Part shown: in pieces, positions 10,208 through 19,086 of the stretch
How positions within the stretch are numbered: the stretch's first letter is position 1
Layout: the number at the start of each line of letters is the position of its first letter
Source of the DNA: PSRJ01 sp963825305
GTDB taxonomy: Bacteria > Acidobacteriota > Terriglobia > Bryobacterales > Bryobacteraceae
Direction: 5' to 3'
Length of the DNA: 64,000 bases
NCBI GenBank assembly: GCA_963825305.1
Contig: CAWGTA010000013.1
Location: 372,001 to 436,000 of the forward strand
Notes under the pieces: model-generated
What the model saw: the letters and a program-made list of their open reading frames with translations, nothing else
The model's database searches: none
Told to the model about the DNA's origin: nothing
Program-made: the position numbers and the translations under genes

Positions 10208-10452
10208 GAGCGGCGCACTAGCATTGGCTCACTGACTTGGGGGGCCGCCACTTCGTCGGTGCGGCTGCGGAACTGCTCTTCGGCCTCTAACCAGTCGACT
10301 TCCGGCGATCCCTCGGGACATCCTCTGGCGTGCCAAAGCTGATAGGCCAGGGTAGCTATGTCCGTTGAATTGCTACCGTTTCGCTTCTCTGACGGGGAGG
10401 TCTCGAGGCCCCTGCTATCGGGGGAGGCCACTCGTATCCGTTGTTTTGCCAC
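10198..10452 (-). CDS. DUF2934 domain protein
   Basis: An 84-residue protein whose core IATLAYQLWHARGCPEGSPEVDWLEAEEQFRS matches the DUF2934 pattern (xAYxLWExRGxPxGxxxxDWxxAE). These are small proteins, frequent in Acidobacteria and Proteobacteria, with no known biochemical role. They are often near stress or regulatory genes. The N-terminus (first ~30 residues) is polar and probably disordered. It is followed by the receiver-like gene on the same strand. Confidence 0.75.
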   Translation of the reverse strand: MAKQRIRVASPDSRGLETSPSEKRNGSNSTDIATLAYQLWHARGCPEGSPEVDWLEAEEQFRSRTDEVAAPQVSEPMLVRRSGA

Positions 10453-10807
10453 TCCGGTTCCCTCTCTTAAAGCGTATTTCCCAGGGTTGGGACTTCGGGT
10501 CCGCCCTTGCCAAAGAGGCCAACGGTTTGGTCGTACGAGACGGGGTTCCGAGTGCGGAGTAAACCCATCTCAAGGGATTCCGGCGACCCGAAATCCAGAC
10601 CAGAATAAGAACTATGAACATATGTTAAGGTCCGGCAGCCGCTCCCGTCAAGTGGTTTTTTTGTGAATATCCTGTGAGAAAACGAACGTAAATTCTCGGC
10701 TTTTTTGAACTTAATTCTTATTTCGGGAATTTCAGGTCTGCAAGGGCAATGTCGTGATCGGCTTAGATCCGATTACAGCTCCAAATTTCGGCTCCCAGTT
10801 CGCCCTC
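10453..10807. other. Intergenic region, no gene seen
   Basis: About 350 bases between the divergent DUF2934 and rpsL units. It is less GC-rich than the surroundings, with T-runs at about 10655-10662 and 10701-10706. The latter follows a weak GAGAA/TTCTC stem (10676-10697), a possible plus-strand terminator. No open frame here resembles a protein, and the promoter of the DUF2934 gene should lie in this stretch. Confidence 0.6.
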
Positions 10808-10837
10808 TTGCACTTCGGTGTCCGTCTCGGGTATGAT
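10808..10837 (+). promoter_or_regulatory. Promoter of the str (rpsL) operon
   Basis: A -35 TTGCAC (10808-10813) and -10 TATGAT (10832-10837) with an 18-bp spacer. This is the best sigma-70 match upstream of rpsL. Transcription would start near 10844 and give a leader of about 175 bases that contains the hairpin array described next. Confidence 0.6.
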
Positions 10838-10878
10838 TGTAGGGTTTCGCGAGTATAGCTTTCTGCTCCTGTGCTACC

Positions 10879-10987
10879 ACCCGTCTGCAAGGCGGGTCCG
10901 TCCAGGGGTGAGGCCCCGAGGTGCCGCCGGTTACGCCGGTAGGGACATGGGCCTGTCCGAAGCACGCAAGCCTGTGGTGGGTTGCGT
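10879..10987 (+). ncRNA. Candidate structured leader RNA upstream of rpsL
   Basis: Five consecutive stem-loops with almost no spacers: ACCCGTC/GGCGGGT (10879-10897), GGGG/CCCC (10905-10917), GCCGG/CCGGT (10926-10940), GGACA/TGTCC (10943-10958) and ACGCAA/TTGCGT (10964-10987). It lies between the promoter and the rpsL SD. It could be a ribosomal-protein-binding autoregulatory leader. I do not recognise it as a known class, and the fold is judged by eye only. Confidence 0.5.
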
Positions 10988-11021
10988 CACTAACTGATAA
11001 TCGATCGCGAAGAGGAAATTT

Positions 11022-11396
11022 GTGCCGACGTTCAACCAACTTGTGCGTAATGGGCGGAAGCCGCCACGCTGGAAGACCTCTAGCCCTGCGCTGGCCAGTT
11101 GCCCGCAGAAGCGCGGAGTTTGCACGCGCGTATATACCTCCACTCCCAAGAAGCCGAATTCGGCATTGCGCAAAGTGGCCCGCGTGCGGCTCAGCCATGG
11201 AATCGAAGTAACCACTTATATCCCCGGGGTCGGGCACAACCTGCAGGAGCACTCGATTGTGCTGATCCGCGGGGGACGCGTGAAAGACCTTCCCGGGGTG
11301 CGGTATCACGTGATTCGCGGCGCCCTCGATACGGCCGGGGTGGCGAATCGCAAACAGGGACGATCGAAGTACGGTGCCAAGCGGCCCAAAGCGTAG
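11022..11396 (+). CDS. rpsL: 30S ribosomal protein S12
   Basis: A 124-residue protein of normal length for the decoding-centre protein of the small subunit. It starts at GTG (11022, PTFNQLVRNGR) behind SD-like gagga. It carries TPKKPNSALRKVARVRL and HSIVLIRGGRVKDLPGVRYH, the loops where streptomycin-resistance mutations fall; both have the sensitive-type Lys residues. First gene of a 35-gene cluster, 21 bases before rpsG. The N-terminal half is slightly unusual (WKTSSPALASCPQKRGVC). Confidence 0.97.
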   Translation: MPTFNQLVRNGRKPPRWKTSSPALASCPQKRGVCTRVYTSTPKKPNSALRKVARVRLSHGIEVTTYIPGVGHNLQEHSIVLIRGGRVKDLPGVRYHVIRGALDTAGVANRKQGRSKYGAKRPKA

Positions 11397-11417
11397 CGGC
11401 CGAATCGCAGGAATTAT

Positions 11418-11888
11418 ATGCCACGCAGAAGACGAGCTGTTGTTCGGGAAATTATACCGGATGCGGTGTACAACTCCAGCCTGGTCGAGAAATTTGTGAA
11501 CTCGATGATGTGGGAAGGCAAGAAGAACACCGCGCAGGGAATTTTTTATGCCGCCATGGACAAGCTGCGGGAGCGCACCGGCGACGATCCGCTGAAGGCC
11601 TTCAAGAAAGCTGTGGAGAACGCCAAGCCGCTGCTCGAAGTGAAGACGCGGCGCGTGGGCGGCGCCAACTACCAGGTGCCCATCGAGGTGCCGCAGAACC
11701 GCCGGACTTCGCTGGCCATGCGCTGGATTATCGGCAATGCGCGGACGCGGCCGGAAAAAGGTATGGCGGAGAAGCTGGCCAACGAATTAAACGACGCCTC
11801 CAATTTACGAGGGGGCGCGATTAAGAAGAGAGACGATGTCCACCGCATGGCGGAGGCCAATAAGGCGTTCGCGCATTATAGGTGGTGA
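11418..11888 (+). CDS. rpsG: 30S ribosomal protein S7
   Basis: A 156-residue primary 16S rRNA-binding protein of the 30S head. It starts MPRRRRAVVREI and includes KFVNSMMWEGKKNTAQGIFY and the signature VGGANYQVPIEVPQNRRTSLAMRWII. Normal length, ending HYRW. In many bacteria S7 represses its own operon by binding the rpsL-rpsG spacer; here that spacer is only 21 bases and shows no obvious fold. A heptad-repeat block follows the gene. Confidence 0.97.
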   Translation: MPRRRRAVVREIIPDAVYNSSLVEKFVNSMMWEGKKNTAQGIFYAAMDKLRERTGDDPLKAFKKAVENAKPLLEVKTRRVGGANYQVPIEVPQNRRTSLAMRWIIGNARTRPEKGMAEKLANELNDASNLRGGAIKKRDDVHRMAEANKAFAHYRW

Positions 11889-11895
11889 GAAGTGG

Positions 11896-11972
11896 TCAGT
11901 AATCAGTAATCAGTTATCAGCCACCACCGGTTTTGTCCGGAGCTGAAAACTGACGACTGAAAACTGAAAACT
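11896..11972. repeat. Heptad-repeat element between rpsG and fusA
   Basis: The left arm has tandem 7-mers of the type TCAGTAA (four units from 11896). The right arm has complementary 7-mers of the type CTGAAAA (from about 11943). Between them is a short spacer, so the whole can fold as a long imperfect hairpin. One of eight related blocks in the window. Confidence 0.85.
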
Positions 11973-12015
11973 ATTTAGAGGCTGTGGGGAGAAGGGTCAA
12001 GGGTTCAGTAGGGTT

Positions 12016-14109
12016 ATGGCAAGAACGATTCCGCTCGAAAGGATGAGGAACATCGGCATCGCCGCTCATATCGATGCCGGTAAGACTACGACTACGGAGC
12101 GGATTTTATATTACACGGGGCGCACGCACAAGCTCGGCGAGGTTCATGAGGGCACGGCCACCATGGACTGGATGGAGCAGGAGCAGGAACGCGGCATCAC
12201 CATCACGTCGGCCGCGACCACCTGCGAGTGGCGTGACATCCAAATCAACATCATCGATACACCGGGGCACGTGGATTTCACGGCCGAGGTGGAGCGCAGC
12301 CTGCGTGTTCTGGACGGCGCCGTGGCAGTTTTTGATGCGGTGGCTGGCGTGCAGCCGCAGTCGGAGACAGTCTGGCGGCAGGCCGATAAATATTCGGTCC
12401 CGCGCATTTGCTTCATCAATAAGATGGACCGCGTGGGCGCGGATTTCTATCATTCGATGGAGACCATCATCTCGCGGCTGAAGTGCAAGCCGGTGGCTAT
12501 CGAGCTTCCGGTGGGCGCCGAAGATCAGTTCAAGGGCATTGTCGACCTGGTGGAGATGAACGCCAAGATCTGGCGCGACGAGACGCTGGGCTCCGAGTTC
12601 AACGTGGTCGAGATCCCCGAAGACCTGGTGGAGAAGGCTAAAGAGTACCGCGAGAAGATGATCGAGGCAGTGGCCGAACACGATGACCACCTGTTTGAGA
12701 AATTCATCGAGGGCCAGCCGATCTCGAATGACGAGATCCGCGCGGGCATACGCAAAGCCACCATCGCGCTGAAGATCTTCCCGGTCATCTGCGGCTCGGC
12801 ATTCAAGAACAAGGGCGTGCAGACCATGTTGGACGCGGTGGTGGATTACCTGCCATCGCCTCTCGATATCCCGCCGGTGGAAGGTCTGGACCTGGATCAT
12901 CCCGACCAGACGCTGGTGCGCGAAGCGTCCGACGATGAACCGTTCGCGGCGCTGGTGTTCAAGATCATGACCGACCCGTACGTCGGCCAATTGGCGTTTT
13001 TCCGGGTTTATTCAGGAACGTTGAAATCCGGCGACTCGGTGTACAACGTGGCCAAGCGGCGCAAGGAACGGATTGGGCGGCTCCTGCGCATGCACGCCAA
13101 CAAGCGCGAAGATATTCAGGAGATCCTGGCCGGCGACATCTGCGCGGCCGTGGGCCTGAAGACGGTATCGACCGGCGACACGATCTGCGACGACGAAAAT
13201 CCGATCGTGCTCGAATCGATCGATTTCCCGATGCCCGTGATCCAACTTGCGGTGGAACCCAAAACCAAGGCCGACCAGGAAAAGTTGGGGATGGCCATCC
13301 AGAAGCTGGCGCAGGAAGATCCCACATTCCGCGTGTATACCGATCCCGAAACCGGGCAGACCATTCTCTCGGGAATGGGCGAACTGCACCTGGAAATCAT
13401 TGTGGACCGCATGATGCGCGAGTTCGGCGTGGGCGCCAATGTCGGCAAGCCACAGGTGGCCTATCGCGAGACCATTCGCAAGAGCGCCGAGGGCGAAGGC
13501 CGGCACATCAAGCAGACCGGCGGCCACGGGCAATACGGGCACGTCAAGATCAAGGTGGAACCGCTGCCTTCCGGCGGGGGCTTTGAGTTTGTCGACGACA
13601 TTACCGGCGGCCGTGTGCCGAAGGAATATATCAAGCCCACCGAGATGGGAATCAAGGAAGCGCTCGAGGGCGGCATCATGGCGGGCTTCCCGATGTCGGA
13701 TCTCAAAGTGACTCTCTACGATGGCAGTTATCACGATGTTGACTCGTCGGAAATGGCGTTCAAGGTTGCCGGTTCGCTGGCCATCAAAGAAGCTGTCAAG
13801 CGGGCCAAGCCTGTGCTTTTGGAACCGATCATGGCAGTCGAGGTGGTGGTTCCGGAAGAGTACATGGGCGATGTGATCGGCGATCTGAATTCACGGCGCG
13901 GGCGCATCGAAGGCATGGAACTGCGCGGGACGACGCAGATCATCAAGTCATCGGTGCCGCTTTCGGAAATGTTCGGCTACGCGACCGATGTCCGCTCCCG
14001 GACGCAGGGCCGCGGCAGTTTCACCATGCATTTCGGCAGGTATGAAGAAGTCCCCGGCGCGATCGCCGAGGAGATCGTCAGCAAAGTCCAGGGGAAGATA
14101 ACCAGATAA
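12016..14109 (+). CDS. fusA: Translation elongation factor G
   Basis: A 697-residue translocase GTPase of normal length. G1 AHIDAGKTTTTER, switch-I ERGITITSAA, G3 DTPGH, G4 NKMD and G5 GSAFKNKG are followed by domains II-V, including the domain IV loop GGHGQYGHVKIKVEP. It promotes tRNA-mRNA translocation and ribosome recycling in the cytoplasm. It lies 127 bases after rpsG with a heptad-repeat block in the gap, then 18 bases before tuf. Confidence 0.98.
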   Translation: MARTIPLERMRNIGIAAHIDAGKTTTTERILYYTGRTHKLGEVHEGTATMDWMEQEQERGITITSAATTCEWRDIQINIIDTPGHVDFTAEVERSLRVLDGAVAVFDAVAGVQPQSETVWRQADKYSVPRICFINKMDRVGADFYHSMETIISRLKCKPVAIELPVGAEDQFKGIVDLVEMNAKIWRDETLGSEFNVVEIPEDLVEKAKEYREKMIEAVAEHDDHLFEKFIEGQPISNDEIRAGIRKATIALKIFPVICGSAFKNKGVQTMLDAVVDYLPSPLDIPPVEGLDLDHPDQTLVREASDDEPFAALVFKIMTDPYVGQLAFFRVYSGTLKSGDSVYNVAKRRKERIGRLLRMHANKREDIQEILAGDICAAVGLKTVSTGDTICDDENPIVLESIDFPMPVIQLAVEPKTKADQEKLGMAIQKLAQEDPTFRVYTDPETGQTILSGMGELHLEIIVDRMMREFGVGANVGKPQVAYRETIRKSAEGEGRHIKQTGGHGQYGHVKIKVEPLPSGGGFEFVDDITGGRVPKEYIKPTEMGIKEALEGGIMAGFPMSDLKVTLYDGSYHDVDSSEMAFKVAGSLAIKEAVKRAKPVLLEPIMAVEVVVPEEYMGDVIGDLNSRRGRIEGMELRGTTQIIKSSVPLSEMFGYATDVRSRTQGRGSFTMHFGRYEEVPGAIAEEIVSKVQGKITR

Positions 14110-14127
14110 GGAGACAGGTGTTTTCGT

Positions 14128-15315
<1,188 letters not shown>

Positions 15316-15321
15316 GAAACG

Positions 15322-15642
15322 ATGGCTCTGAGAGAACGTATACGAATCCGTCTGAAGGCTTACGATCACCGCGTGCTCGATCAGTCCACGACGGAGATTG
15401 TGGATACCGCGAAGCGGACCGGCGCAACGGTGGCCGGTCCCATACCGCTACCGACGTCGCGCAGCATCACGACGGTTTTGCGGTCGCCGCATGTCGATAA
15501 GAAATCGCGAGAGCAGTTTGAGATCCGGACGCACAAGCGGCTACTGGACATTTTGGAACCGACCCAGCAAACGGTGGACGCGCTGATGAAGCTCGATCTG
15601 CCGGCGGGTGTGGATGTGGAGATTAAGGCGTTTGGGAAGTAA
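15322..15642 (+). CDS. rpsJ: 30S ribosomal protein S10
   Basis: A 106-residue protein of the 30S head that also acts as NusE in transcription antitermination. It has RIRIRLKAYDHRVLDQS, GPIPLPTSRSITTVLRSPHVDKKSREQFEIRTHKR and ends VDVEIKAFGK. Normal length. First gene of the S10 part of the cluster, 6 bases after tuf, which makes str and S10 one continuous unit. A heptad-repeat block separates it from rplC. Confidence 0.97.
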   Translation: MALRERIRIRLKAYDHRVLDQSTTEIVDTAKRTGATVAGPIPLPTSRSITTVLRSPHVDKKSREQFEIRTHKRLLDILEPTQQTVDALMKLDLPAGVDVEIKAFGK

Positions 15643-15644
15643 AA

Positions 15645-15740
15645 GCAGTCAGCATTCAGCAGTCAGCTATTCAGCTAAAACCTGGCGGCACGCGGAACTG
15701 ATGGCTGATCGTTGAAGCTGATAGCTGATCGCTGAAAGCT
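15645..15740. repeat. Heptad-repeat element between rpsJ and rplC
   Basis: Left arm with TCAGCNN 7-mers (15648 to about 15676), a GC-rich spacer, and a right arm with CTGATNG/CTGAAAG 7-mers (about 15698-15740). It fills the whole rpsJ-rplC gap. Confidence 0.88.
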
Positions 15741-15749
15741 ATTTGATTT

Positions 15750-16382
15750 ATGACTTCAGGAATCCTTGGCAAGAAAATTGGGATGACCCAGGTGTTCGGG
15801 CCGGATGGAACGGCGGTGCCCGTGACGCTGCTCAAAGCCGGTCCGTGCATGGTGGTGCAGCGCAAGACGCCCACCGTCGACGGGTATGATTCCGTGCAGC
15901 TCGGTTTGATGGAATTCGTCAAGCCGCAGCGCGTGAACAAGCCGGCCACCGGGCATTTGAAGAAAGCCGGCGCGGAAGGCGCGAAGTTTCTGCGCGAGTT
16001 TCCCGTGCGTCCCGGCGATGACGATCTGAAGCCTGGCGACAAGGTTCTGGTGGATCAGTTCAAGCCGAAGGACAAGGTGGACGTGATCGGCATCAGCAAG
16101 GGGCGCGGGTTTGCGGGCGTTGTGAAGCGCCACCATTTCCGGGGCGGCGAAGCGACACACGGATCCATGTTCCACCGTGCGCCGGGTTCCATTGGGGCGT
16201 CGAGTTTTCCCTCCCGCGTGCTGCCGGGTATGCGCATGGGTGGACACCTGGGCCACGCGCGCGTGACGGTGCGCAACCTGGAAGTGGTTGAGGTGGTCAC
16301 TGAGGATAACGTGCTGGTGGTGAAGGGCGCGGTGCCGGGACCGAACGGGGGATACGTGCTGGTCCAGAGGTCGAAGAGGTAA
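15750..16382 (+). CDS. rplC: 50S ribosomal protein L3
   Basis: A 210-residue early-assembly 23S rRNA-binding protein near the peptidyl-transferase centre. It starts MTSGILGKKIGMTQVF. The conserved loop GRGFAGVVKRHHFRGGEATHGSMFHRAPGSIGASSFPSRVLPGMRMGGHLG is complete, and the Gln region modified by PrmB in enterics is not obviously retained here. It lies 5 bases before rplD. No good SD is visible because the heptad-repeat block ends only 9 bases before the start. Confidence 0.97.
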   Translation: MTSGILGKKIGMTQVFGPDGTAVPVTLLKAGPCMVVQRKTPTVDGYDSVQLGLMEFVKPQRVNKPATGHLKKAGAEGAKFLREFPVRPGDDDLKPGDKVLVDQFKPKDKVDVIGISKGRGFAGVVKRHHFRGGEATHGSMFHRAPGSIGASSFPSRVLPGMRMGGHLGHARVTVRNLEVVEVVTEDNVLVVKGAVPGPNGGYVLVQRSKR

Positions 16383-16387
16383 CGTTG

Positions 16388-17014
16388 ATGCCGACGGTAG
16401 ATGTAGTGGATTTAAATAATCAGAAGGTCGGCGAGTTGGAGCTGGCCGACGCGGTATTTGGCGCCGAGGTCAACGAAGCGCTGCTGTACGAAGCGGTTCG
16501 GCAGTTCCAGGCGGGCCGGCATGCGGGCACGCACAAGACCAAGACGCGTTCCGAAGTGGCAGGCTCGGGCAAGAAGCTGTGGAAGCAGAAGGGCACGGGC
16601 CGGGCGCGCATGGGATCGATCCGGTCGCCTATATGGCGGCACGGGGGCACGGTGCACGGGCCGGTGCCGAGGGATTACAGTTACAAGCTGCCGCGCAAGA
16701 TGCTGCTGGGCGCGCTGCGCTCGGCGCTTTCGGCCAAGGTGCGGGATGGCGAGTTGAAAGTGGTGCAGGCGTTTACGCTGGCCGATCACAAGACCAAGAG
16801 CGCCATGAACGCGCTGGCCAACGTGGTCACCGGCCGGACGGTGCTGGTGGTGGACAACGAAGACAATCGCAACCTGGCGCTGGGGCTGCGCAATTTGCAG
16901 GGCGTGACGTTGATGCCCACGAGGGCAGTGAACCCGTACCACCTGCTGGGCCACCAGAACGTGCTGCTTTCCGAGGCGGCGGCGCGGAAGTTTTCGGAGG
17001 CGCTGGCAAAATGA
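16388..17014 (+). CDS. rplD: 50S ribosomal protein L4
   Basis: A 208-residue protein of the exit tunnel and, in enterics, the S10-operon autorepressor. ATG 16388 (MPTVDVVDLNNQKVGE) is preferred over the TTG one codon upstream. The tunnel loop GSGKKLWKQKGTGRARMGSIRSPIWRHGGTVHGP is complete. The stop overlaps the rplW start (ATGA). No S10-leader-like hairpin set is seen upstream of rpsJ, so E. coli-type L4 attenuation is doubtful here. Confidence 0.96.
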   Translation: MPTVDVVDLNNQKVGELELADAVFGAEVNEALLYEAVRQFQAGRHAGTHKTKTRSEVAGSGKKLWKQKGTGRARMGSIRSPIWRHGGTVHGPVPRDYSYKLPRKMLLGALRSALSAKVRDGELKVVQAFTLADHKTKSAMNALANVVTGRTVLVVDNEDNRNLALGLRNLQGVTLMPTRAVNPYHLLGHQNVLLSEAAARKFSEALAK

Positions 17015-17298
17015 ATATCTACGAAGTGATCCTCCGCCCGGTAGTGACCGAAAAGGGCGTAGATAAAAAGGACACCGAGCGCACGCTCTGTTTTCAAGTG
17101 GCCCTAGAGGCCAACAAGACGCAAGTCAAAGCGGCGGTGGAAAAGCTTTTCAAGGTGAAGGTGGCGGACGTGCGGACGGCCACGTTCGACGGCAAGCTGC
17201 GGCGCCGCGGGCGCTTTTCGGGCTACCGTTCGGATTGGAAGAAAGCCTATGTGCGGCTGAAGTCAGGCGAGAAGGTGCCGGATTTTGCAGAGATTTAG
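17011..17298 (+). CDS. rplW: 50S ribosomal protein L23
   Basis: A 95-residue protein at the tunnel exit and the docking site for trigger factor and SRP. It starts MNIYEVILRPVVTEKG, contains FQVALEANKTQVKAAVEKLFKVKVADV and ends KVPDFAEI. The ATG overlaps the rplD stop, indicating translational coupling. It is followed by a heptad-repeat block before rplB. Confidence 0.96.
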   Translation: MNIYEVILRPVVTEKGVDKKDTERTLCFQVALEANKTQVKAAVEKLFKVKVADVRTATFDGKLRRRGRFSGYRSDWKKAYVRLKSGEKVPDFAEI

Positions 17299-17303
17299 AA
17301 AAA

Positions 17304-17398
17304 GCAGTCAGCGATCAGCATTCAGCGTTCAGAATCTCGACCATGGCTGGGCGCGAGAACTGAGAGCTGATGGCTGAGAGCTGTAATGCTGAGAAGCT
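17304..17398. repeat. Heptad-repeat element between rplW and rplB
   Basis: Left arm with period-7 TCAGCGA/TCAGCAT/TCAGCGT (17308-17331) and right arm with CTGAGAG/CTGATGG/CTGAGAG (about 17360-17383), with a further CTGAGAA unit. It can pair as a long stem and ends 8 bases before the rplB ATG. Confidence 0.88.
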
Positions 17399-17405
17399 AT
17401 ATAAT

Positions 17406-18236
17406 ATGCCGATTAAATCTTACAGTCCCGTCACTCCGACGCGCCGTTTCCAGACGGTGGTGACGCGCGATGAGATCACTAAGCAGCGGCCGGAAAAATC
17501 GCTGGTCGAATCGAAGCTGCGGACGGGCGGGCGCAATAGCACGGGGCGCGTGACTTCGCGGTTCATCGGGGGCGGCGCCAAGCAGGCTTACCGGGTCATC
17601 GATTTCAAGCGCGACAAGATCGGAATTCCGGCGGTGGTGGCGGCCGTGGAGTACGATCCGAACCGCTCGGCGCGCATCGCGCTGCTGAATTATGCCGACG
17701 GCGAGAAACGCTACATCCTCCACCCCGATGGGATGAAGGTGGGGCACAAGATCATGTCGGGCCCTACGGCCGACATCCTGCTGGGCAACGCCCTGCCGCT
17801 GAAGAATATGCCGGCCGGGACCATCGTGCACAACATCGAGTTCAAGCCCGGCAAGGGCGGACAGATGGCGCGCTCGGCCGGATCGCAGGCGCAGTTGGTT
17901 TCCAAAGAAGGCGGGCTGGCGCTGCTGAAGCTGCCCTCGGGCGAGATACGGCGGGTGGCGCTCGAATGCTACGCCACCGTGGGGCAGGTTGGCAACCTGG
18001 ATCACGAGAACGTTTCGCTCGGCAAGGCGGGGCGCAAGCGCTGGCTGGGCAAGATGCCGCACAACCGCGGCGTTTCGATGAATCCGGTGGACCATCCGCA
18101 TGGCGGTGGCGAAGGCAAGACTTCGGGCGGGCGCAACCCGGTGACGCCGTGGGGCCAGCCGACGCGTGGATTCAAGACGCGGAACAACAAGCGGACGGAT
18201 AAGTGGATTGTTACTCGGAAGAGTAAGAAGAGATAG
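17406..18236 (+). CDS. rplB: 50S ribosomal protein L2
   Basis: A 276-residue protein essential for subunit joining and peptidyl-transferase function. It starts at ATG 17406 (MPIKSYSPVTPTRRFQTV); an in-frame upstream ATG would put repeat DNA into the protein and is rejected. The C-terminal NPVDHPHGGGEGKTSGGRNPVTPWG holds the conserved His of the catalytic-centre loop. Normal length, 14 bases before rpsS. Confidence 0.97.
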   Translation: MPIKSYSPVTPTRRFQTVVTRDEITKQRPEKSLVESKLRTGGRNSTGRVTSRFIGGGAKQAYRVIDFKRDKIGIPAVVAAVEYDPNRSARIALLNYADGEKRYILHPDGMKVGHKIMSGPTADILLGNALPLKNMPAGTIVHNIEFKPGKGGQMARSAGSQAQLVSKEGGLALLKLPSGEIRRVALECYATVGQVGNLDHENVSLGKAGRKRWLGKMPHNRGVSMNPVDHPHGGGEGKTSGGRNPVTPWGQPTRGFKTRNNKRTDKWIVTRKSKKR

Positions 18237-18250
18237 CCGGAGATTAGGCA

Positions 18251-18541
18251 ATGGGTCGATCAGTCAAAAAAGGACCATTTACCGACACGCACCTGGAAGC
18301 GAAGCTGGCCGTGCTGAACGCCGCCAATGAAAAGAAGGTGGTGCGCACATGGTCGCGGCGCTCCACGATTCTGCCGGAATTTGTAGGGCACACGGTGGCG
18401 GTCCACAACGGCAAGAAATTTATTCCGGTGTACATCACCGAAAACATGGTGGGGCATAAGATGGGCGAGTTCTCGCCCACGCGGACTTTCAAGGGCCATT
18501 CGGTGAAAGCCGCTACCGAGAAGACGGCCAAGCCGGCGTGA
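18251..18541 (+). CDS. rpsS: 30S ribosomal protein S19
   Basis: A 96-residue protein of the 30S head that contacts S13. It starts MGRSVKKGPFTDTHLEAKL; the signature TWSRRSTILPEFVGHTVAVHNGKKFIPVYITENMVGHKMGEFSPTRTFKGH is complete. Normal length. A heptad-repeat block separates it from rplV. Confidence 0.97.
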   Translation: MGRSVKKGPFTDTHLEAKLAVLNAANEKKVVRTWSRRSTILPEFVGHTVAVHNGKKFIPVYITENMVGHKMGEFSPTRTFKGHSVKAATEKTAKPA

Positions 18542-18547
18542 GAATGA

Positions 18548-18634
18548 GCAGTCAGCGATCAGCATTCAGCGTTCAGCTTTTAAGAATCGGAGCTGAAGGC
18601 CAAAAGCTGAGAGCTGATGGCTGAAAGCTGAGAG
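18548..18634. repeat. Heptad-repeat element between rpsS and rplV
   Basis: Left arm TCAGCGA/TCAGCAT/TCAGCGT/TCAGC (18552-18577) and right arm with CTGAAGG/CTGAGAG/CTGATGG/CTGAAAG units (about 18592-18631). It is almost the same as the rplW-rplB copy. It ends 7 bases before rplV. Confidence 0.88.
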
Positions 18635-18640
18635 TTATTT

Positions 18641-18985
18641 ATGGAAGCGAAAGCGGAAGCACGATATATCCGGGTCTCCCCGCAGAAGGCGCGGCTGGTG
18701 GTGGATCTGATCCGCGGCCAGAAGGCCGGCGCGGCGATCAATACGCTGCGGGCCACGAACAAGCGCATCGCTCCCGCGGTGGAGAAGGTGCTGCAGTCGG
18801 CCATCGCCAATGTGCAGGACCGGTTTGAAGATGTGGATGTCGACCGGCTGTATGTTTCCGAGGCCAAGGTCAATGAAGGGCCGCGCATGAAGCGCATCCG
18901 TCCCGCGCCAATGGGGCGCGCATATCGCTACCAGCGGCGCTTGGCGCATATCGTCATTAAGGTAGCGGAGAAGGAAAAGGAATGA
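18641..18985 (+). CDS. rplV: 50S ribosomal protein L22
   Basis: A 114-residue protein with a loop into the exit tunnel (the macrolide-resistance locus). MEAKAEARYIRVSPQKARLVVDLIRG and the C-terminal loop DEGPRMKRIRPAPMGRAYRYQRR-type sequence are present. Normal length, ending EKEKE. Both flanks are heptad-repeat blocks, so no ordinary SD is seen close to the start. Confidence 0.97.
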   Translation: MEAKAEARYIRVSPQKARLVVDLIRGQKAGAAINTLRATNKRIAPAVEKVLQSAIANVQDRFEDVDVDRLYVSEAKVNEGPRMKRIRPAPMGRAYRYQRRLAHIVIKVAEKEKE

Positions 18986-18992
18986 GAGAAGT

Positions 18993-19082
18993 GTTCAGTT
19001 ATCAGTTATCAGTTTTCAGTCAAACCCACTACTGGATTCGGCTGATCGCCAATAACTGAGAACTGAAGACTGAGAGCTGAAA
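18993..19082. repeat. Heptad-repeat element between rplV and rpsC
   Basis: A variant block with left units TCAGTTA/TCAGTTA/TCAGTTT/TCAG (18995-19020) and right units CTGAGAA/CTGAAGA/CTGAGAG/CTGA (about 19055-19080). The subtype resembles the rpsG-fusA copy (TCAGTNN) rather than the TCAGCNN copies. Confidence 0.85.
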
Positions 19083-19086
19083 ATTT

